Source: Alopecurus myosuroides
Lineage: Eukaryota > Streptophyta > Magnoliopsida > Poales > Poaceae
Length of the DNA: 64,000 nt
Assembly (NCBI GenBank): GCA_028641055.1
Contig: CM054062.1
Location: forward strand, 139,356,682-139,420,681
Reading direction: 5' to 3'
A program made the translations under genes and the position numbers. Numbering within the stretch: position 1 is the first letter of the stretch; each line of letters starts with the position of its first letter. Under the pieces are notes generated by a model. That model was given only the letters and a program-made list of their open reading frames with translations, was not told the DNA's origin and made no database searches. This document shows positions 1 to 13,000 of the stretch, piece after piece.

Positions 1-2240
1 TTAGCATGATGCATGGATGATGGAAACAATAGATAAACAACATTAGATGCAAAAGAAATGGAGTTTAACAAGTGTGGGATTTTATTTAACAAATTAAGAA
101 TTTTTGGATTCTTAATGCTGTCACACAAGCAATTGGTTGTTTTCATTAAGTTAAATTGTTCCAAACAGGTAACAAAGTTTATATTTGAAAAGAACACAAA
201 ATTTTAGATGGATTACATGTTTCAATTATTGAAAAAGGAATTACAATGACGTAATTATGAGTTAAACAAGTTAAACAGGATTTAAATGGAATTAAATCAA
301 ATAGGAATTGTAATTGAATTTTAATTGCTCAAAACATTAATTAAAATTCATATTTGAAAAGGTTATGTTTTTCTGGTTTGAAAACATATTTCATATGTTC
401 AAAAACAATTTAATGTGAGCAAGTTATGAATTTAGCAATTTTAAATGAATTAAACAAGGTTTAAATTATTTAGGCAATTTTAATTATTCAAATCATGAAA
501 CAAAATTTATATTTGAATTGGTGGTTCAAAATGGTATGGAAAACATATTTTATTTGCATGATTTGGATTAATAATGAATTAGTTATGGATTTTAGCAAAT
601 TGCAATTGAATTATTTGAATTCAAATTTTGGATGCATTTGGAAAATTCAAAACAGGAAACAAATGTTACCAATAGATAGATAATTGAATTTGGTGCAGTG
701 TACATATTTTATTCTTATTTTTTGTGTTTGTGAAATAAAAGTTATGTGATTTTTGAGTTTAGGGACTAATCTGAAAATTAATTGGACTGATAATGAAAAA
801 TAAAAAGACAGAAAAGATAAATACACCGCGCAGTGACCAACCCCAGCCGCTGACAGTGGGCCAGGGCCTGCATGGTGCTTAGGTGGCAGGCTAGGGGGGT
901 GATGTGGCCGCCAGGGTCCATGACGCGTGGGCCCCGCGCGGGTGCGGCCAAGGAAAAAAGGGGAGGCAATTTTTGCCTCCCGCAGGAATCGATCCTGCGA
1001 GCTCCCGCTTGGCGCACGGGTGCTCTGCCAGTGCGGTAGGTTCAGATTCGTGACAGGGTAGGGGCTAGTGGGTGGTTATTGTTCAGACGGTGCGTATACT
1101 GACTTAACTGAACTTTCGCTTGTGCACGTACAGGTTCAGATGCGAGCGGACAGGGGGCGGCCGGCGATCGCTGCTCCCTGTCGTCCGCCTCGGCTGCTCG
1201 TGCGGGCCGCCGTGCGGGTGGCCGGTGCTCGTGCGGGCCGCCGTGCGTGGGTCACGAGGGCAGGGAGAGGAGAGGGAACATGGGTGAGAGGCGCTCACCT
1301 CGACTGGCGAACGGAGGGAGCGGTCAGTGCACGGTGGGGTGCGGCCGGCGGCGACGAGGTTGGCGGCGGTGGTTCCGGTGGCCCTCGGGAGAAGCGGAGG
1401 GGATGGCGAGGACGAGGGAGTCGGTGCGGTTCCGTTCCCGGCCAAAGCGCGGCCGGGCGGGCACCGTGGCGGCGGCGACTCGCCGGAGAGGGAGGCGGCG
1501 GTGGTGCTCTCGGGGAGGATACAGAGAAGGGAGAAGAAGGAGAAGCTGCGGCGCGAGGGGAAGGAGGGGTGGAGAGAAATTAGGGTGAGGAGGGGAGCTT
1601 CGAGGGCAAGGATTCTTAAGGTGGGAGGGGGAGTGCGGATCACCGTTGCCCTCCTCTGTACCCACGTGGACACCATGGATGGTGCTCCGTACGAGAGGAA
1701 GAAGACAACCGTGAGGGGGGTACGGGCTAGGAGCACTTGGGCTGGAGGCCTTATTCCCCCTCTCCTTCTTTATTCTTTTCTGTTACTTTTTTTTTTTTGC
1801 AGATTTGGCAAAAGGGAGAGAAACAAAAGGTTTTAGGGGTTAGACAATTTTGGAATAATTTTGTATTGCTTTGTTTTGTAACAGCACTTGAAAACAAACT
1901 TTTGTTTTTCCAAATAAATTCAATTGATGATGTTGTTTGGAAAAAATTAAATGAGTTGAGCAATTGAGGTATAAAAAGAATAAATGCCATTTAATCCAAT
2001 TTAAGTTTTTTGATTCCAATTTTAAAGAAACAAATTATTTGTTTGTTTTGTAGTTTTTTATTTGAAACAGGTAACATAACAAGTATGAACAATAATTGAT
2101 TTGAATTTGGTTTGAAATTACAATTGGAAAACAATGAAAACAAATGCAAACAAAAGGCAATGGTTATGATGACATGATGCAAACATAAATAAACAAGAAA
2201 CAAACATCTAGGGGGAGATTTTCATACTTGGGATGTTACA
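1..2240 (-). mobile_element. 3' LTR (partial) of a minus-strand Gypsy/Tekay element
   Basis: This stretch matches 21916-24153 almost base for base, so the two are copies of one LTR. In the sense (minus) direction the LTR starts at 2240 with TGTAACATCCC, directly after a purine-rich tract (2241-2253) and the pol gene, which makes it the 3' LTR. Its far end lies beyond the window; by comparison with 19875-24153 about 2.0 kb is missing. It has AT-rich flanks around a GC-rich core (about 890-1760). The several reading frames over that core are GC-driven and I do not consider them genes. The 5-bp target duplication cannot be checked on this side. Confidence 0.9.
978..1037 (-). other. tRNA-like segment inside the LTR (possible Pol III promoter relic)
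   Basis: Read on the minus strand, a box-A-like TGGCAGAGCACC is followed about 30 nt later by a T-arm-like hairpin: a 5-bp stem GCAGG/CCTGC around a 7-nt loop ATCGATT, close to a box B. A run of six Ts follows (complement of 951-956), as at Pol III terminators. The repeat copy is at 22896-22953. I do not call a functional tRNA; there is no clear full cloverleaf. Confidence 0.4.
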
Positions 2241-2253
2241 AAACGCCCCCCCT
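2241..2253 (-). other. Polypurine tract (plus-strand primer) of the minus-strand Gypsy element
   Basis: On the minus strand an uninterrupted G-run, then CGTTTT, abuts the LTR start TGTAAC. This is the expected position and composition for the polypurine tract that primes plus-strand DNA synthesis. The same tract precedes the plus-strand LTR at 15154. Confidence 0.8.
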
Positions 2254-2277
2254 TGAAGGAATCGCGCCCCGAGATTC

Positions 2278-5274
2278 CTACTGAGAAAGGAAAAGGTCCG
2301 GATACTTCTTGCGAAGATCCTCTTCGGTCTCCCACGTTGCCTCTTTATCGGAATGATGCGACCACTGCACTTTCAAGAAGTTGGTGCTCTTGTTGCGAGT
2401 CTTACGAACGGTCTCATCGAGAATTCGAACAGGGTGCTCCTCATAAGATAGATCTTCTTGCAGTTCAATGGAATCATGATCAACTGCACGATCTGGATCT
2501 TTGAAACACCTCTTGAGCTGTGACACGTGAAACACATCGTGCACCTTGGATAGCTTTTCTGGAAGTTCAAGACGATAGGCATTTTCCGCACGCCTTGAGA
2601 GAATGTTGAACGAACCAATGTATCTTGGTGCAAGATTTCCTTTGACACCAAAACGATGAGTGCCTCTGAGGGGAGTTACACGGAGATATGCTTTGTCACC
2701 AGGTGCATAGATCATATCCCTGTGCTTGCTGTCATAGTAGCTTTTCTGACGAGACTGAGCAATCTTGAGATTGTCACGAATGATGCGAACTTTATCTTCG
2801 GCTTCCTTAACAATGTCAGGGCCTAAGAGTGAACGTTCACCAGCTCCAGACCAATTGATTGGACTCCTGCATCTGCGGCCATAGAGAGCTTCAAATGGTG
2901 CCATGCCTAGGCTTGCCTGGAAGCTGTTGTTGTAGGAGAATTCAGCATATGGAAGACAATCCTCCCATTTCATGCCAAAGGAGAGACCACATGCTCTGAG
3001 CATATCCTCGAGAATCTGATTGACTCTTTCGACTTGCCCTTGAGACTGAGGGTGATAAGCTGTGCTGAACAGAAGCTTGGTGCCCAATGCTTCTTGAAAA
3101 CTTTTCCAGAAATGAGAAGTGAATATGCTTCCACGGTCTGAGCTTATTTCCAATGGAACACCATGAAGAGGAACAATCTTTGTTGTGTAAAGCTCTGCTA
3201 ACTGGCTAGCTGAGATTGTTTCTTTGACAGCAAAGAAGTGAGCTACTTTAGTGAGACGATCAATGACAACGAAGATTGCATCGTTGCCCTTCTTGGACTT
3301 TGGAAAACCAGTGACGAAGTCCATTTCAATCATGTCCCACTTCCACTCAGGGATTTTCAGAGGCTGGAGAAGACCGGCTGTTTTCTGATGGACTGCCTTA
3401 ACACGTTGACAAATGTCGCATTCAGAAACGTATTGAGCAATTTCACGTTTCATGCCAGACCACCAATACAGTGTCTTGAGATCCTGGTACATCTTTGTAC
3501 TTCCAGGGTGTATGGAAAGAGGAGTTTCATGAGCCTCCTTGAGAATAACATCTTTGAGACTTTGAATTTGAGGAACTGCAATGCGTCCTTTGAAGAACAC
3601 AGTTCCCTTGTCATCAATTGAGAAGCACTCATACTTCACATTGCCTGCTTTGATGTTATTTGCGATCTTCTTGATCTCAGCATCACCAAGTTGTTCAGAA
3701 CGAATCTTTTCCTCGAGAGTTGGACTGGCTGTCAAGTTCGCAAGAAAGCCTTGAGGAACAAGACCAAGGTTCAGCTTCTGGAATTCTTCATGAAGTGGAG
3801 GTTGGCTTTCCATGATCATGAGATTATTGCAATACGACTTGCGACTGAGAGCATCGGCCATAACATTAGCCTTGCCTGGAGTGTAAGAAATGGTAAGATC
3901 GAAGTCTTTAATCTTTTCAATCCATCTCCTTTGCCTGAGGTTTAGATCTGGTTGAGTGAAAATGTATTTCAGACTCTTATGATCGGAAAATATTTCAGTG
4001 CGGTTACCCAACAAGTATTGCCTCGATTTCTTGAGGGCAAACACAACTGCTGCAAGTTCAAGGTCATGTGTGGGATAATTGAGCTCATGTGCGTTCAACT
4101 GACGTGAAGCATAAGCCACAACTTGACGTTCTTGCATAATAACTGCTCCTAGACCTTGGAGGGAAGCATCACAGAATATCTGGAAGGGTTTGGTAGTATC
4201 TGGGCCAACCAGAACTGGTGTAGAAGTGAGTTTAGTCTTGAGGAGATTGAAACTTTCATCACATTGTGGAGACCAAACGAACTTTTTGTCCTTCTTTGTG
4301 AGATCAGTGAGAGGTTTGGCAATCTTTGAGAAGTTTTGGACGAAACGACGGCAATAGCTAGCCAAGCCCAGAAAACTTCTGACTTGCTTCACCGTCTTAG
4401 GAGGTTTCCTATCAACAATTGCCTTAACCTTTTTTGGATCAATGGCTATGCCCTTGGCAGAGATGACATGACCAAGATAAGCAACTTCTGGAATCCAGAA
4501 CTCACATTTGGAGAACTTGGCATACAGACGATGCTCGCGAAGCTTCATGAGAGTGAGACGAAGATGTTCTCCATGCTCTTCCTCGGATTTTGAGTAGACC
4601 AGAATGTCATCAAGATATACCACAACGAAATTGTCGAGGTATTCATGGAAGACGGAATTCATGAGTCTAGAGAATGTCGCCGGTGCATTGGTGAGACCAA
4701 AGGACATGACGGTGTATTCATATAAACCGTCGCGAGTGGTGAAAGCTGTCTTTGGAATATCTTCCTTTCTGATCTTTATTTGGTGGTAACCCATCCTCAA
4801 GTCCAACTTGGAGAATATTGAGGCTCCAGCAAGTTGATAAAAAAGATCATCGATACGAGGAATTGGATACTTGTTTTTGATGGTTTTCTCGTTAAGAGGA
4901 CGATAGTCAACCACGAGTCTCTTTGTTTGATCCTTCTTCGCAACGAACAGAGTTGGGCATCCCCAAGCCGAGGAACTAGGTTGAATGTAACCTTTCTCCA
5001 TGTACATATCGATTTGCTCCTTCAACAACTTCAGTTCAGGAGGAGCTATCTTGTATGGATGCTTAGAGATTGGAGCAGTGCCTGGTTCAAGTTCGATGAC
5101 GAACTCAACTGCTCTGTCAGGAGGCATTCCTGGCAATTCTTCTGGAAAGACATCGGGGAAGTCACAAACCACCGGAATAGTTTCAATAGATGGTAGAGGA
5201 TTTGCATTGAGAGTGTAGAGTTGAACAACTGGATTTTCAGCATGGAAGTAGACTATCTGGCCAGGACCAAAACA
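2278..5274 (-). CDS. Gypsy (Tekay/Del chromovirus) Pol polyprotein: RT, RNase H, integrase, chromodomain
   Basis: About 1000 codons are open from just after a TGA at 5275-5277 down to a TAG at 2278-2280. Seen in order: reverse transcriptase with [13 protein letters not shown] and the catalytic YLDD (near 4606-4617); RNase H with FCDAS and ADALSRK; an integrase zinc finger (H...H...CDIC); the integrase core acidic residues in MDFVTG, SSDRGS and GQVERVNQ; a GPY/F-type module; and a C-terminal chromodomain-like end ([23 protein letters not shown]). That tail and the order RT-RH-IN identify the Tekay (Del) chromovirus lineage. The protein would copy element RNA to DNA and integrate it. Gag, protease and the N-terminal part are missing: upstream sequence becomes unrelated near 5278. 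It lies directly before the polypurine tract and LTR, as expected. The open frame is long, so this copy is not old, but without Gag it is not autonomous. Confidence 0.93.
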   Translation of the reverse strand, partial: CFGPGQIVYFHAENPVVQLYTLNANPLPSIETIPVVCDFPDVFPEELPGMPPDRAVEFVIELEPGTAPISKHPYKIAPPELKLLKEQIDMYMEKGYIQPSSSAWGCPTLFVAKKDQTKRLVVDYRPLNEKTIKNKYPIPRIDDLFYQLAGASIFSKLDLRMGYHQIKIRKEDIPKTAFTTRDGLYEYTVMSFGLTNAPATFSRLMNSVFHEYLDNFVVVYLDDILVYSKSEEEHGEHLRLTLMKLREHRLYAKFSKCEFWIPEVAYLGHVISAKGIAIDPKKVKAIVDRKPPKTVKQVRSFLGLASYCRRFVQNFSKIAKPLTDLTKKDKKFVWSPQCDESFNLLKTKLTSTPVLVGPDTTKPFQIFCDASLQGLGAVIMQERQVVAYASRQLNAHELNYPTHDLELAAVVFALKKSRQYLLGNRTEIFSDHKSLKYIFTQPDLNLRQRRWIEKIKDFDLTISYTPGKANVMADALSRKSYCNNLMIMESQPPLHEEFQKLNLGLVPQGFLANLTASPTLEEKIRSEQLGDAEIKKIANNIKAGNVKYECFSIDDKGTVFFKGRIAVPQIQSLKDVILKEAHETPLSIHPGSTKMYQDLKTLYWWSGMKREIAQYVSECDICQRVKAVHQKTAGLLQPLKIPEWKWDMIEMDFVTGFPKSKKGNDAIFVVIDRLTKVAHFFAVKETISASQLAELYTTKIVPLHGVPLEISSDRGSIFTSHFWKSFQEALGTKLLFSTAYHPQSQGQVERVNQILEDMLRACGLSFGMKWEDCLPYAEFSYNNSFQASLGMAPFEALYGRRCRSPINWSGAGERSLLGPDIVKEAEDKVRIIRDNLKIAQSRQKSYYDSKHRDMIYAPGDKAYLRVTPLRGTHRFGVKGNLAPRYIGSFNILSRRAENAYRLELPEKLSKVHDVFHVSQLKRCFKDPDRAVDHDSIELQEDLSYEEHPVRILDETVRKTRNKSTNFLKVQWSHHSDKEATWETEEDLRKKYPDLFLSQ

Positions 5275-5277
5275 TCA

Positions 5278-5712
5278 TTCCTCCGATAACCCACAGGTAC
5301 CACCCACAACATTGAGGGTGGTTTTGATTAGCCGGGTTGTGAGCCTCTTGTTTAATGGAAAACTATTTCTGCTAAGCTATTTTGGAAAAACATCTCGATA
5401 GGATTCTTGTTTTCTCCTTATCTCTGTTCTATTTCCCCTCCCATCTTATTTGTCTTGGAGTCTCCCTCTTGTCTATCTTTCAAAGTGTTAGGAACCTACG
5501 TGGGTGGATGTTTTCTGAGCCTTTAACCTAATAGGTTCAATCATCGGAAGATTCCTGGTGGAAGAACATCTTCGTCACTCCGAGCAAGAATCTCTTGTTA
5601 GTGGTGTCGAGGAGATCAGCTGGAAGCATGAAGAATCGATAGTCGAACTTCTTTCCCCTCCCGGGTTGGCAGGTGGATTGCGAGGGCGCAATCCCTTGTT
5701 AGTGGTGTCGTC
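5278..5712. other. Unassigned segment between pol and the plus-strand LTR
   Basis: No open frame of note. The minus-strand pol similarity ends just inside 5277. The plus strand contains two near-copies of TTGTTAGTGGTGTCG (about 5596 and 5696), the second ending directly at the LTR start at 5713. That position suggests the 3' end of a different, plus-strand element interior with a tract that primes plus-strand synthesis. I could not recognise coding domains in it. Confidence 0.45.
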
Positions 5713-7082
5713 TGTAACACCTGGGGTGTTACCCTAAGTAGAGTTGTTTGTTTTTCTTTTGCTTTGCATCACATGCATCATATTGCATTGCACCATGTTT
5801 GCCTCACAACTGAAAAAAATTCAAAACAATTTAAACTCTCACACCTGTCTAAAAATTGCAATTGAAAGTTGCAAGTAAACCACTCAATTGTTTTTCAAAA
5901 GTTTGAAGTTGATTTATTCAAATGGCTTGTTAATAAAAAATTTCCCTTTTGTTGAAAACCCTAGTGGTAATCTCAAAATTCAAATCAAATCAATCCTATT
6001 TGGCATATTTCAAATGGGAGTTCAAAAGTTAAAATCTTGCAAACAAATTAACTTTAATAATGTTTGCATAATTGCTTGAACCTATTAAATAAAATTTGTT
6101 TATTTCCAAACTTCCAAACCAAACCCTATTTGAAAAATCACCTAACAATTTAATATCAAATTAATAATTTCAAATTGTTGAAAATAATTTAAACCACCTT
6201 GTTGTTGCTGTTTTGCAAATCAGATAAAAACAGTTATAAAAAATAAATAAACCCCCCCCCCCAAATTATATTCCTATTCCTTTTTCATCCTTACAAAAAA
6301 ATGTTCATAAGGAAAAAATAAATAAATAAGAAAAGAGAGGGGTGAGCTGTGAGATGCAGCCCACAACCCACAGCCCACCCCATCAAGCCCACGCCACTTC
6401 ACCCCCAACCTCCGTACGATCCCCCCCTCCCTGTCGTTTTCCTCTACAGAAAAAGCAGCAACACCACCAACTCCCCCCATGTGCCCTGCTCCTTTTCCCC
6501 CTCTACAAGAAGATGCCGAGGAGGCCTCCAACCCTAACCCTCTCTTCTCCATGCCGCCGCCACCTTCCCATCTCCTCCACCTCCCTCTCTCTCTGAGTTT
6601 TTCTCTCCCACCACCGAACTGCCATGGCCGGAGGAGGGAGATCACCACGGCGACGGGGAAGGAGTAGAGGTCACGGGCTGCCGATCGCGGGAATGGAGCG
6701 CCCGCGATTCCCTCTTCCTCGCCATCTCCTCGGCTTCCCCCGAGGAGCCCTACCGCTCCGCCGCCATCCCGTTTCCTCCACCGTCGACGCCACCGCTGCA
6801 GCGCCTGCTCCCTCTGTTCGACACAGCGAGGTGAGCCCTCGCCCGTCCTTCCCGCTCCCTCCCTCTCTCTGCCCTCGTGGCCCCACCTGCTCACGGCCAC
6901 CGCCCGCACGACCATCGGCCACCGCACGCGCACGGGCCGCTCAGCGAGCGGCAGGCCGCCGGCCATCTCCTGTTTCTATCGATCGAGATGCAGGTGACAG
7001 TTACAGCGTTCAGTTTCAGATTTCCCCGTCACGTCCACCTCAAAACCAAACGATAGTGGTACTTGTCACCAAACACAGCACA

Positions 7083-7152
7083 GCGCACTGGTACCACACC
7101 CTAGCGCGCACTCCCTGGGTCCTGGGTTCGATCCCCCAAGCCCCCACCCTTT
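7083..7152 (+). other. tRNA-like segment inside the LTR, with following T run
   Basis: Contains GCACTGG, then about 30 nt later GGGTTCGATCCCCC, a good box B / T-arm sequence, and a four-T run at about 7150. It sits at the equivalent place to the tRNA-like segments near 16706 and 22896 although the surrounding sequence has diverged. Box A is weak here, so Pol III activity is doubtful for this copy. Confidence 0.35.
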
Positions 7153-8385
7153 TATTTCCTGTTTTTTTCTTTTCTGCCCGACATCTCAGAAACCCATATC
7201 TGATCCATTAATTCAAAAATCCATTAAAAATTGAATCTTGCTCCAAATTGAGTGATTCAAGTTTCTGTGGATTCAAATTTTTGTGCTCTTTCTACTAGTA
7301 ACAAAATTGCAACATATTTCTGTAACAATTTTTGCACTAAATAATTAATTACTGAAAATGCAATAAAAATTGGAAACTTTGGAATTTCATAACTTAGGTC
7401 TACTCATCCAATTTAAGCAAACTTGGACTCTAAAAATTTGTCTTAACAAACTCTACACATTGGTATTTTATTTGGACACAATTGAATTAAATTTGAACAT
7501 GTTTCCCTCTCTTTACTAAAAATGGCAGAATAAGAATGATTATGGAAAATTGCATAATTAATTCAATAATAACCCAAAAATTATGTTTGATAGCTCTAAA
7601 TGTTCAATGAAACATTTGCTACATGTTTTCAACCTTTTCAATGCAATTTGTTTGTTGTTTTCCCAAATTAAAAGTGGTGCAATAATCCAATGCTTTAATT
7701 AAAACCTTTTAAATTGCAAAATTCATAACTTGGGCAATTCAAATCCAATTCCAACATGTTAAATACGTTTTCCATCCCATTTTTCATGAACTTTGCAAAT
7801 ATAAACTTTGTTTGCTGTTTTGAATAATTTAAATTGCTGAAAACAACTGTTTCTTATTTAATGCATTTAAAATTGTCAAATTAATAACTAATTCATTTTA
7901 ATTCCAATTTCAACAAATAAAATATGTTTTCCAATTAAAATTAAATGCTCTACCCAAATATAAAATTTGTTTACTGTTTTGAACAATTAAACTTGATGAA
8001 AACAACAAATGCTTTTGTGACACCTTTAAGTAACCAAAATTCCAAAACTTAATAATTGAATTTCAAAATGGGTAAACCTTATTTCCAATTGGTTCTATTG
8101 TTGTTATTTTGTTGTTTTCCTCATCCATGCATCATGCTAATCCACTTTCATCTATTGGTTAGTTGTAAAACAATTGTTTCAACCTTAATTCATGGACTTT
8201 CCATATGTAATCCAAATTGCATATGGGTCCATTTAATTATGTTATGTTATATTGTCAACTAGTTTATCTTGATGCATCAATTAAATTGTCATGCATCCAT
8301 ACCTTTGATCATGCTGGATCTTTTGCCGTAGTAGTAATTGTTGCATCCGGTGTTTGTTCGAGGTTCGTTGCTTCTTCCCGGATAG

Positions 8386-8448
8386 GACGTTGAGAAGATG
8401 TGAGCAATGACAAGTTCTGTGGATGTACCTCTACTTGCTGGATCTCAG
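8386..8448 (+). other. Putative LTR-internal exon (63 nt) with GC donor
   Basis: A pyrimidine-rich stretch ends at GGATAG (8385); a 63-nt segment follows and ends CTCAG before GCAAGTAT at 8449. The same arrangement (acceptor, 63 or 78 nt, GCAAGT) occurs in the other long LTRs of the window. In this copy the reading frame shared by the other LTRs is interrupted by TGA near its start, so any peptide is lost. A matching acceptor TATTGCAG ends near 9676. Splicing is inferred from sequence only. Confidence 0.35.
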
Positions 8449-10020
8449 GCAAGTATACTCACTTGCTGCCAAATGGCTGCCTTTCATCACTTGTTACCGA
8501 TTTTTTTCCGTTGTTCTTATTCTAGCCTGTTGATACGATGCTTGTGTCACGATCCTATCATATGTTTACCTTGCAGCCATGATATAGCCTTCCTTCCACT
8601 TCCTATTAACTGTTGCTTGTTTACCTTGTTGGCCCTCGTGTCGTAGTTGCATGCTTAGTGTTGTTTGCGCTCAAGTCTTGTTGTTCCTTTCATATCACCT
8701 GTTTAGTTGATAGTTGGGTTTCAATTCAATCAACAACATGTTCATGTTTTGGGTAATAATAATTTGATGTTAAGGCACCGGCAGGAGGCCCGGGTTAGGG
8801 TTTTGAAGCCTGCTAGTGTCGAACTTAATTAGGAAAAGGGTCTTGTCTACTGATCCATGATGAGCGTGCTCACCGCATCCGGGAGGTAGTATGGGACCCC
8901 CCTCGGCTTAGACCTGATCTGCAGCTTGTCCGAAGAGCCACACTTAGTTCGGGTGTTCCATTTGCTCCTTGCATAATGGGTTGATCACCCATGGTTACTG
9001 ATGATGATGATGATGCATATAGGACGAGGCCTGTGGTGCCGGGGGGTGTGGTTTTCACCCTTGCGCTTAGCGGACTGGCCGGGACCTTATAGCTCCGTGG
9101 CTCCTAGGATGGGTTGTAGAGATGGTTTGGGTCGTGTCGAGCCAACCTGAGTTTTAGTTGGTGGCTCGAGTGTGTACGGGTACTGGAGCACACCCTGCAG
9201 GGATAAATCTTCTCGAGAAGCCGTGTTGTCCGCGGTTATGTGACGACTTGGTGAAAGTACTGGCTAACAAGTACTCAGAACAACTTACACCTAACTAATG
9301 CTAATTTTGACTAGTAATAGTCTTATTGACACAATAACTTGATCCATCATTAATCCAACAGTGTGAGTTATCCTTGGGTTGCTTCCTTAGTAGGGGGTAA
9401 CATTGGATGGGTTTGTTTGGTGAGTAGTTGTAGATGGTTACGATACGCTATCTTATCCCCCTCTTTTAGCCGGATGTTGTAGTGAGTTTCTGTAGTGGTT
9501 AGTGCAGCCCGCTGCCGCTTATTTGCAATAATTCCTTCCTTTCCGTTGATCCCAAAGTGTTTGTATCTTGTGATGATTGGATACGCCGGTATCTTGTGAG
9601 TATGGTTTATCCACTTGCCAGTACTTAATCGTACTGACCCACGAATCCTTTTTCGTGGCTGCATATTCAATATTGCAGTCAACAGGTTTGAAGTCTGACG
9701 ACGTTAGCTTGGGAATCCCTCCGGCTTGGCCTGGGCAGGGATTGGGCGCTCTCGGTTATCTTCAGGACTCTTAGTCCAATTTGTATCTTGTCCGTAGTCG
9801 GACGCTATGTTGTTTCTTCCGCTGTTATTCGGATCTTTGTATTGTATCAGTTGTATCCCTGACTCGTTTGAGTCTTCTTGTATATATCGTTTCTGTTGTT
9901 GTGGTGGATTATTCGTGAACTGTTGTAATGTTATCACAAGTGGCAACCTGGAATCGGTTATTACGCGGATTTTGGCGGAAATGCTGAAATCTGCATAGTG
10001 CCCGATCTCGGGGCGTCACA

Positions 10021-10080
10021 AATGGTATCAGAGCCAGGTTTCGATCCTGGGACCTGTGGGTTATGGGCTCTGATACCATT
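10021..10080. other. 60-bp head-to-head LTR junction with two facing primer-binding sites
   Basis: Between a plus-strand LTR end (10020) and a minus-strand LTR end (10081) lie only 60 bp. They hold TGGTATCAGAGCC at 10023-10035 reading right and its complement GGGCTCTGATACCA at 10065-10078 reading left. Both match the 3' end of initiator tRNA-Met used as primer by many plant LTR elements. A normal element has one primer site followed by kilobases of interior, so this is an aberrant junction. A near-copy is at 19794-19874. Confidence 0.85.
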
Positions 10081-13000
10081 TGTCGCACCCGGACTTCTAG
10101 GGGATACTCACAGTCCGTCAAACAGTAGATAAATGGCTTACGGGGCATACCGGCACCCGCATCTCAATATGAGCAGGCCAACACGTAACCGTGTGACATC
10201 CATTATCTTACTATTCATCGTCTGCGCAAACCATCCCATAGAAATCCAGACACTTCCGTTGACGTACTTCAAAACATACACACATGGTACGTCAACGGCA
10301 TTTGAACAAGTGATATCACAACAGATCTCTACGACACAAAAGATTGAAATAAGTTGCAAATAGCTCTCATTAGAGCAGAGATAGCAAATACAATCATCCA
10401 GAGGGCACATGCCCCAACATCACATCATTACATCACAGCGGAAGCATTCAACATGTCTGAGTACAGACAAGATCCAAATAGGCCTAAGAGGCCGGAAATG
10501 AAAAGACGGAGCCCATCCACGAAGTCTCGGATCCTGCCCGGGTCCGCTATCTACTCGTCAGCAGTCTCGTCATACTCCACGTAGTAGCCACCATGTAGAT
10601 CCTCGGAAACGTCGTCTGCGGAAACCACAGCCCCAAAGGGGTCAGTACATAAACGTACTGGCAAGCAAGACTCACAGTTCACCAAAGTGTAGCCCGTCAA
10701 CACCAAGCACAGATGCTTTGGGTTCAACGGAAGGAAGGGGATAAAAAGGATGCTGCAACTGGCTGCTCTAAACAACTACAGAGTTACTACCACTTCCGGC
10801 TAACAGAAAGGAGATAAGGTCGTGTATCGTAACAAACCTCTCAACTAACCTCAAACAAACCCATCCTGGATCTCGCCCCTTATCCAAAGAAGCAATCCGA
10901 GGATAACTCACACAGTTGAATTAATGATGGTTCATATTATTGTGTCAAAAAGCCTATTACTAGTCAAGTTGTTAATCATTGGGTGTAAGGTTGTTAATCA
11001 TTAGGTTTAAGTTGTCCTGAGTACTTGTTAGCCAGTACTTTCACCAAGTAATCCATAACCGTGGAAAACACGGCTTCTCGAGAAGATCATCCCTGCAGGG
11101 TTGCACCAATTTGGCCGTACACGTATGAATAACCCGCCAGATGGAAAGGCCCTTCCACCAAGCGGGGCACTCAACACAACTCAACTCTTCTCCGCATCAA
11201 GCCCAAAGCACCTTGGGCGCACGGCTAATCGAGCCCAGAAGAAAATGGACCCTCATAGCACTCTAAGACCGTGTCCCCCTATATGCCGACTACAAAAGTT
11301 CCACCCGGGTACCAAGGGCTCGCAAGATCATGCATGCAGCAAATGGAAAACCCGAACTAAATGAGGCGATTTGGACGAGATGCGAATCGAGTCAAATTGA
11401 GGGGGGCGCCCATAGTCGCTTCCCACATGTGGTTAGTGCGCTCATCATGGATCAGTAGACAAGACCCTTTTCCTATTAGGGTCGACACTAGCAGGCCTCA
11501 AAACCACCCTCGGCCTCCTGCCGGTGCCTTATCATCAAATTATTATTAATAACAACATTAGCATGATTGATTGATTAAACATCGAGCCCCCAGAACGTAA
11601 TGAAAATAGATAACAGAAAGTAACGGGTAACAGACTCGAGCAAAAACAACCTAAGCATGCTAGTAAGACACTGGCTCAATCAATGGGGTTGTAGGAGTGG
11701 TGGTGAGGCAATATCAGGGTTAAGGGATTCATGTGATAGGTTCGTAACAGAAACAACTACACATAGGGCTAGCAAAATAGACAACGGAAAGTATCGGTAA
11801 CCAATGTTGAAAGGAACACAGTGGTTCATGTGAGTGATAACTTGCCTGCAAACCCAGTAGCCTGGTACTGAGCTAGATCCTTAGAAGGGATGTCGTAAGT
11901 ATCGTCGGTCTCAACGTCGTCGTGTATCCGAGAAGAAGCAAACAAACAATGCAGAAAGATAAACAATCAATATCATAGCATAGTGCACAAACATGGGATG
12001 ATGCATGACCATTTAATTGATGCATCAAAATAAACTAGTTGACAAGATAGCGACATGATTAAATGGACCCATATGCAATTGGATTGCATATGGAAAGCCC
12101 ATGAATTATGGTTGAATTAATTGTTTTACAACTAATCATTATATGAAAGTGGATTAGCATGATGCATGGATGAGGAAAACAACAAAATAACAACAATAGA
12201 ACCAAATGGAAATAAGGTTTACCAAGTTTAGAAATTCATTTATTAAGTTTTGGAATTTTGGTTTCTTAAAGGGGTTACACAAGAATTTGTTGTTTTCATC
12301 AAGTTAAATTGTTCAAAATAGACAACAAAGTTCATATTTGAAAACAACACACAATTTTAGGTGGATTACATGTTTTACTTATTGGAAAAGGATTTCAAAT
12401 AAATTATTTATGAATTAAACAAGTTTAAGCAAGAATTAAATGAATTTAATTCAAACATGAACTTATTTGAATTTTTATTTGTGCCAAACATTGAGTGAAG
12501 TTCATATTTTAAAAGGTTATGCTTTTATGGTTTGAAAACATATTTTATATGTCCCAAAAGAAATTAGTTTGACCAAGTTATGAATTTAACAATATTAAAT
12601 GATTTAAACAAGGTTTAAATCATTTAACCAATTTTAATTATTCAAAACATGAAACAAATTTTATATTTGAAAAGAGGGTTTAATTTTTCATGGAAAACAT
12701 ATTTCATTTGTTGAAATTGGATTTAAAATGAGCAAGTTATTATTTTGGCAATTTTAAATGCATTAAACAAGAAACAGTTGTTTTCAGCAATTTAAATTAT
12801 TCAAAACAGAAAAAAAATATTATATTTGGAAAGTACATGAAAAGTTGATTGGAAAACATATTTAGTTTGTGGAATTTGGAATTTTTATGCCCAAGTTATG
12901 AAGTTTGCAAGTTTAAGTGAATTAAGCAAGTTTTTAAATATTTCACCAATTTAAAATTTTCAAAACAGTAAACATATTTTATATTTGGATAGAGCATTCA

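Larger units (their letters stand above)
5713..10020 (+). mobile_element. Long Gypsy LTR (4308 bp), subfamily ending GGGGCGTCACA
   Basis: Starts TGTAACACCTGGGG at 5713 and ends GGGGCGTCACA at 10020, followed after AA by the tRNA-Met primer-binding site TGGTATCAGAGCC. TG...CA ends plus the adjacent primer site define an LTR. Its middle (for example 8840-9300) is closely similar in inverted orientation to 20830-21230, but its ends differ from the other LTRs, so it is a related yet separate subfamily. The GC-rich part (about 6340-7000) resembles a promoter/5' leader. None of the small frames inside look like conventional genes. Confidence 0.85.

Noticed and set aside
1068..1836. Long frames on both strands over the GC-rich LTR core (copy at 22983-23881)
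   Set aside because: They overlap in several frames on both strands, lack domains and are repeated only because the LTR is repeated.
6274..7211. Frames of up to 230 codons in the 5713 LTR
   Set aside because: Low-complexity P/R/S/G composition typical of GC-rich leader; no recognisable domain, and the frames are not kept in the related LTRs.
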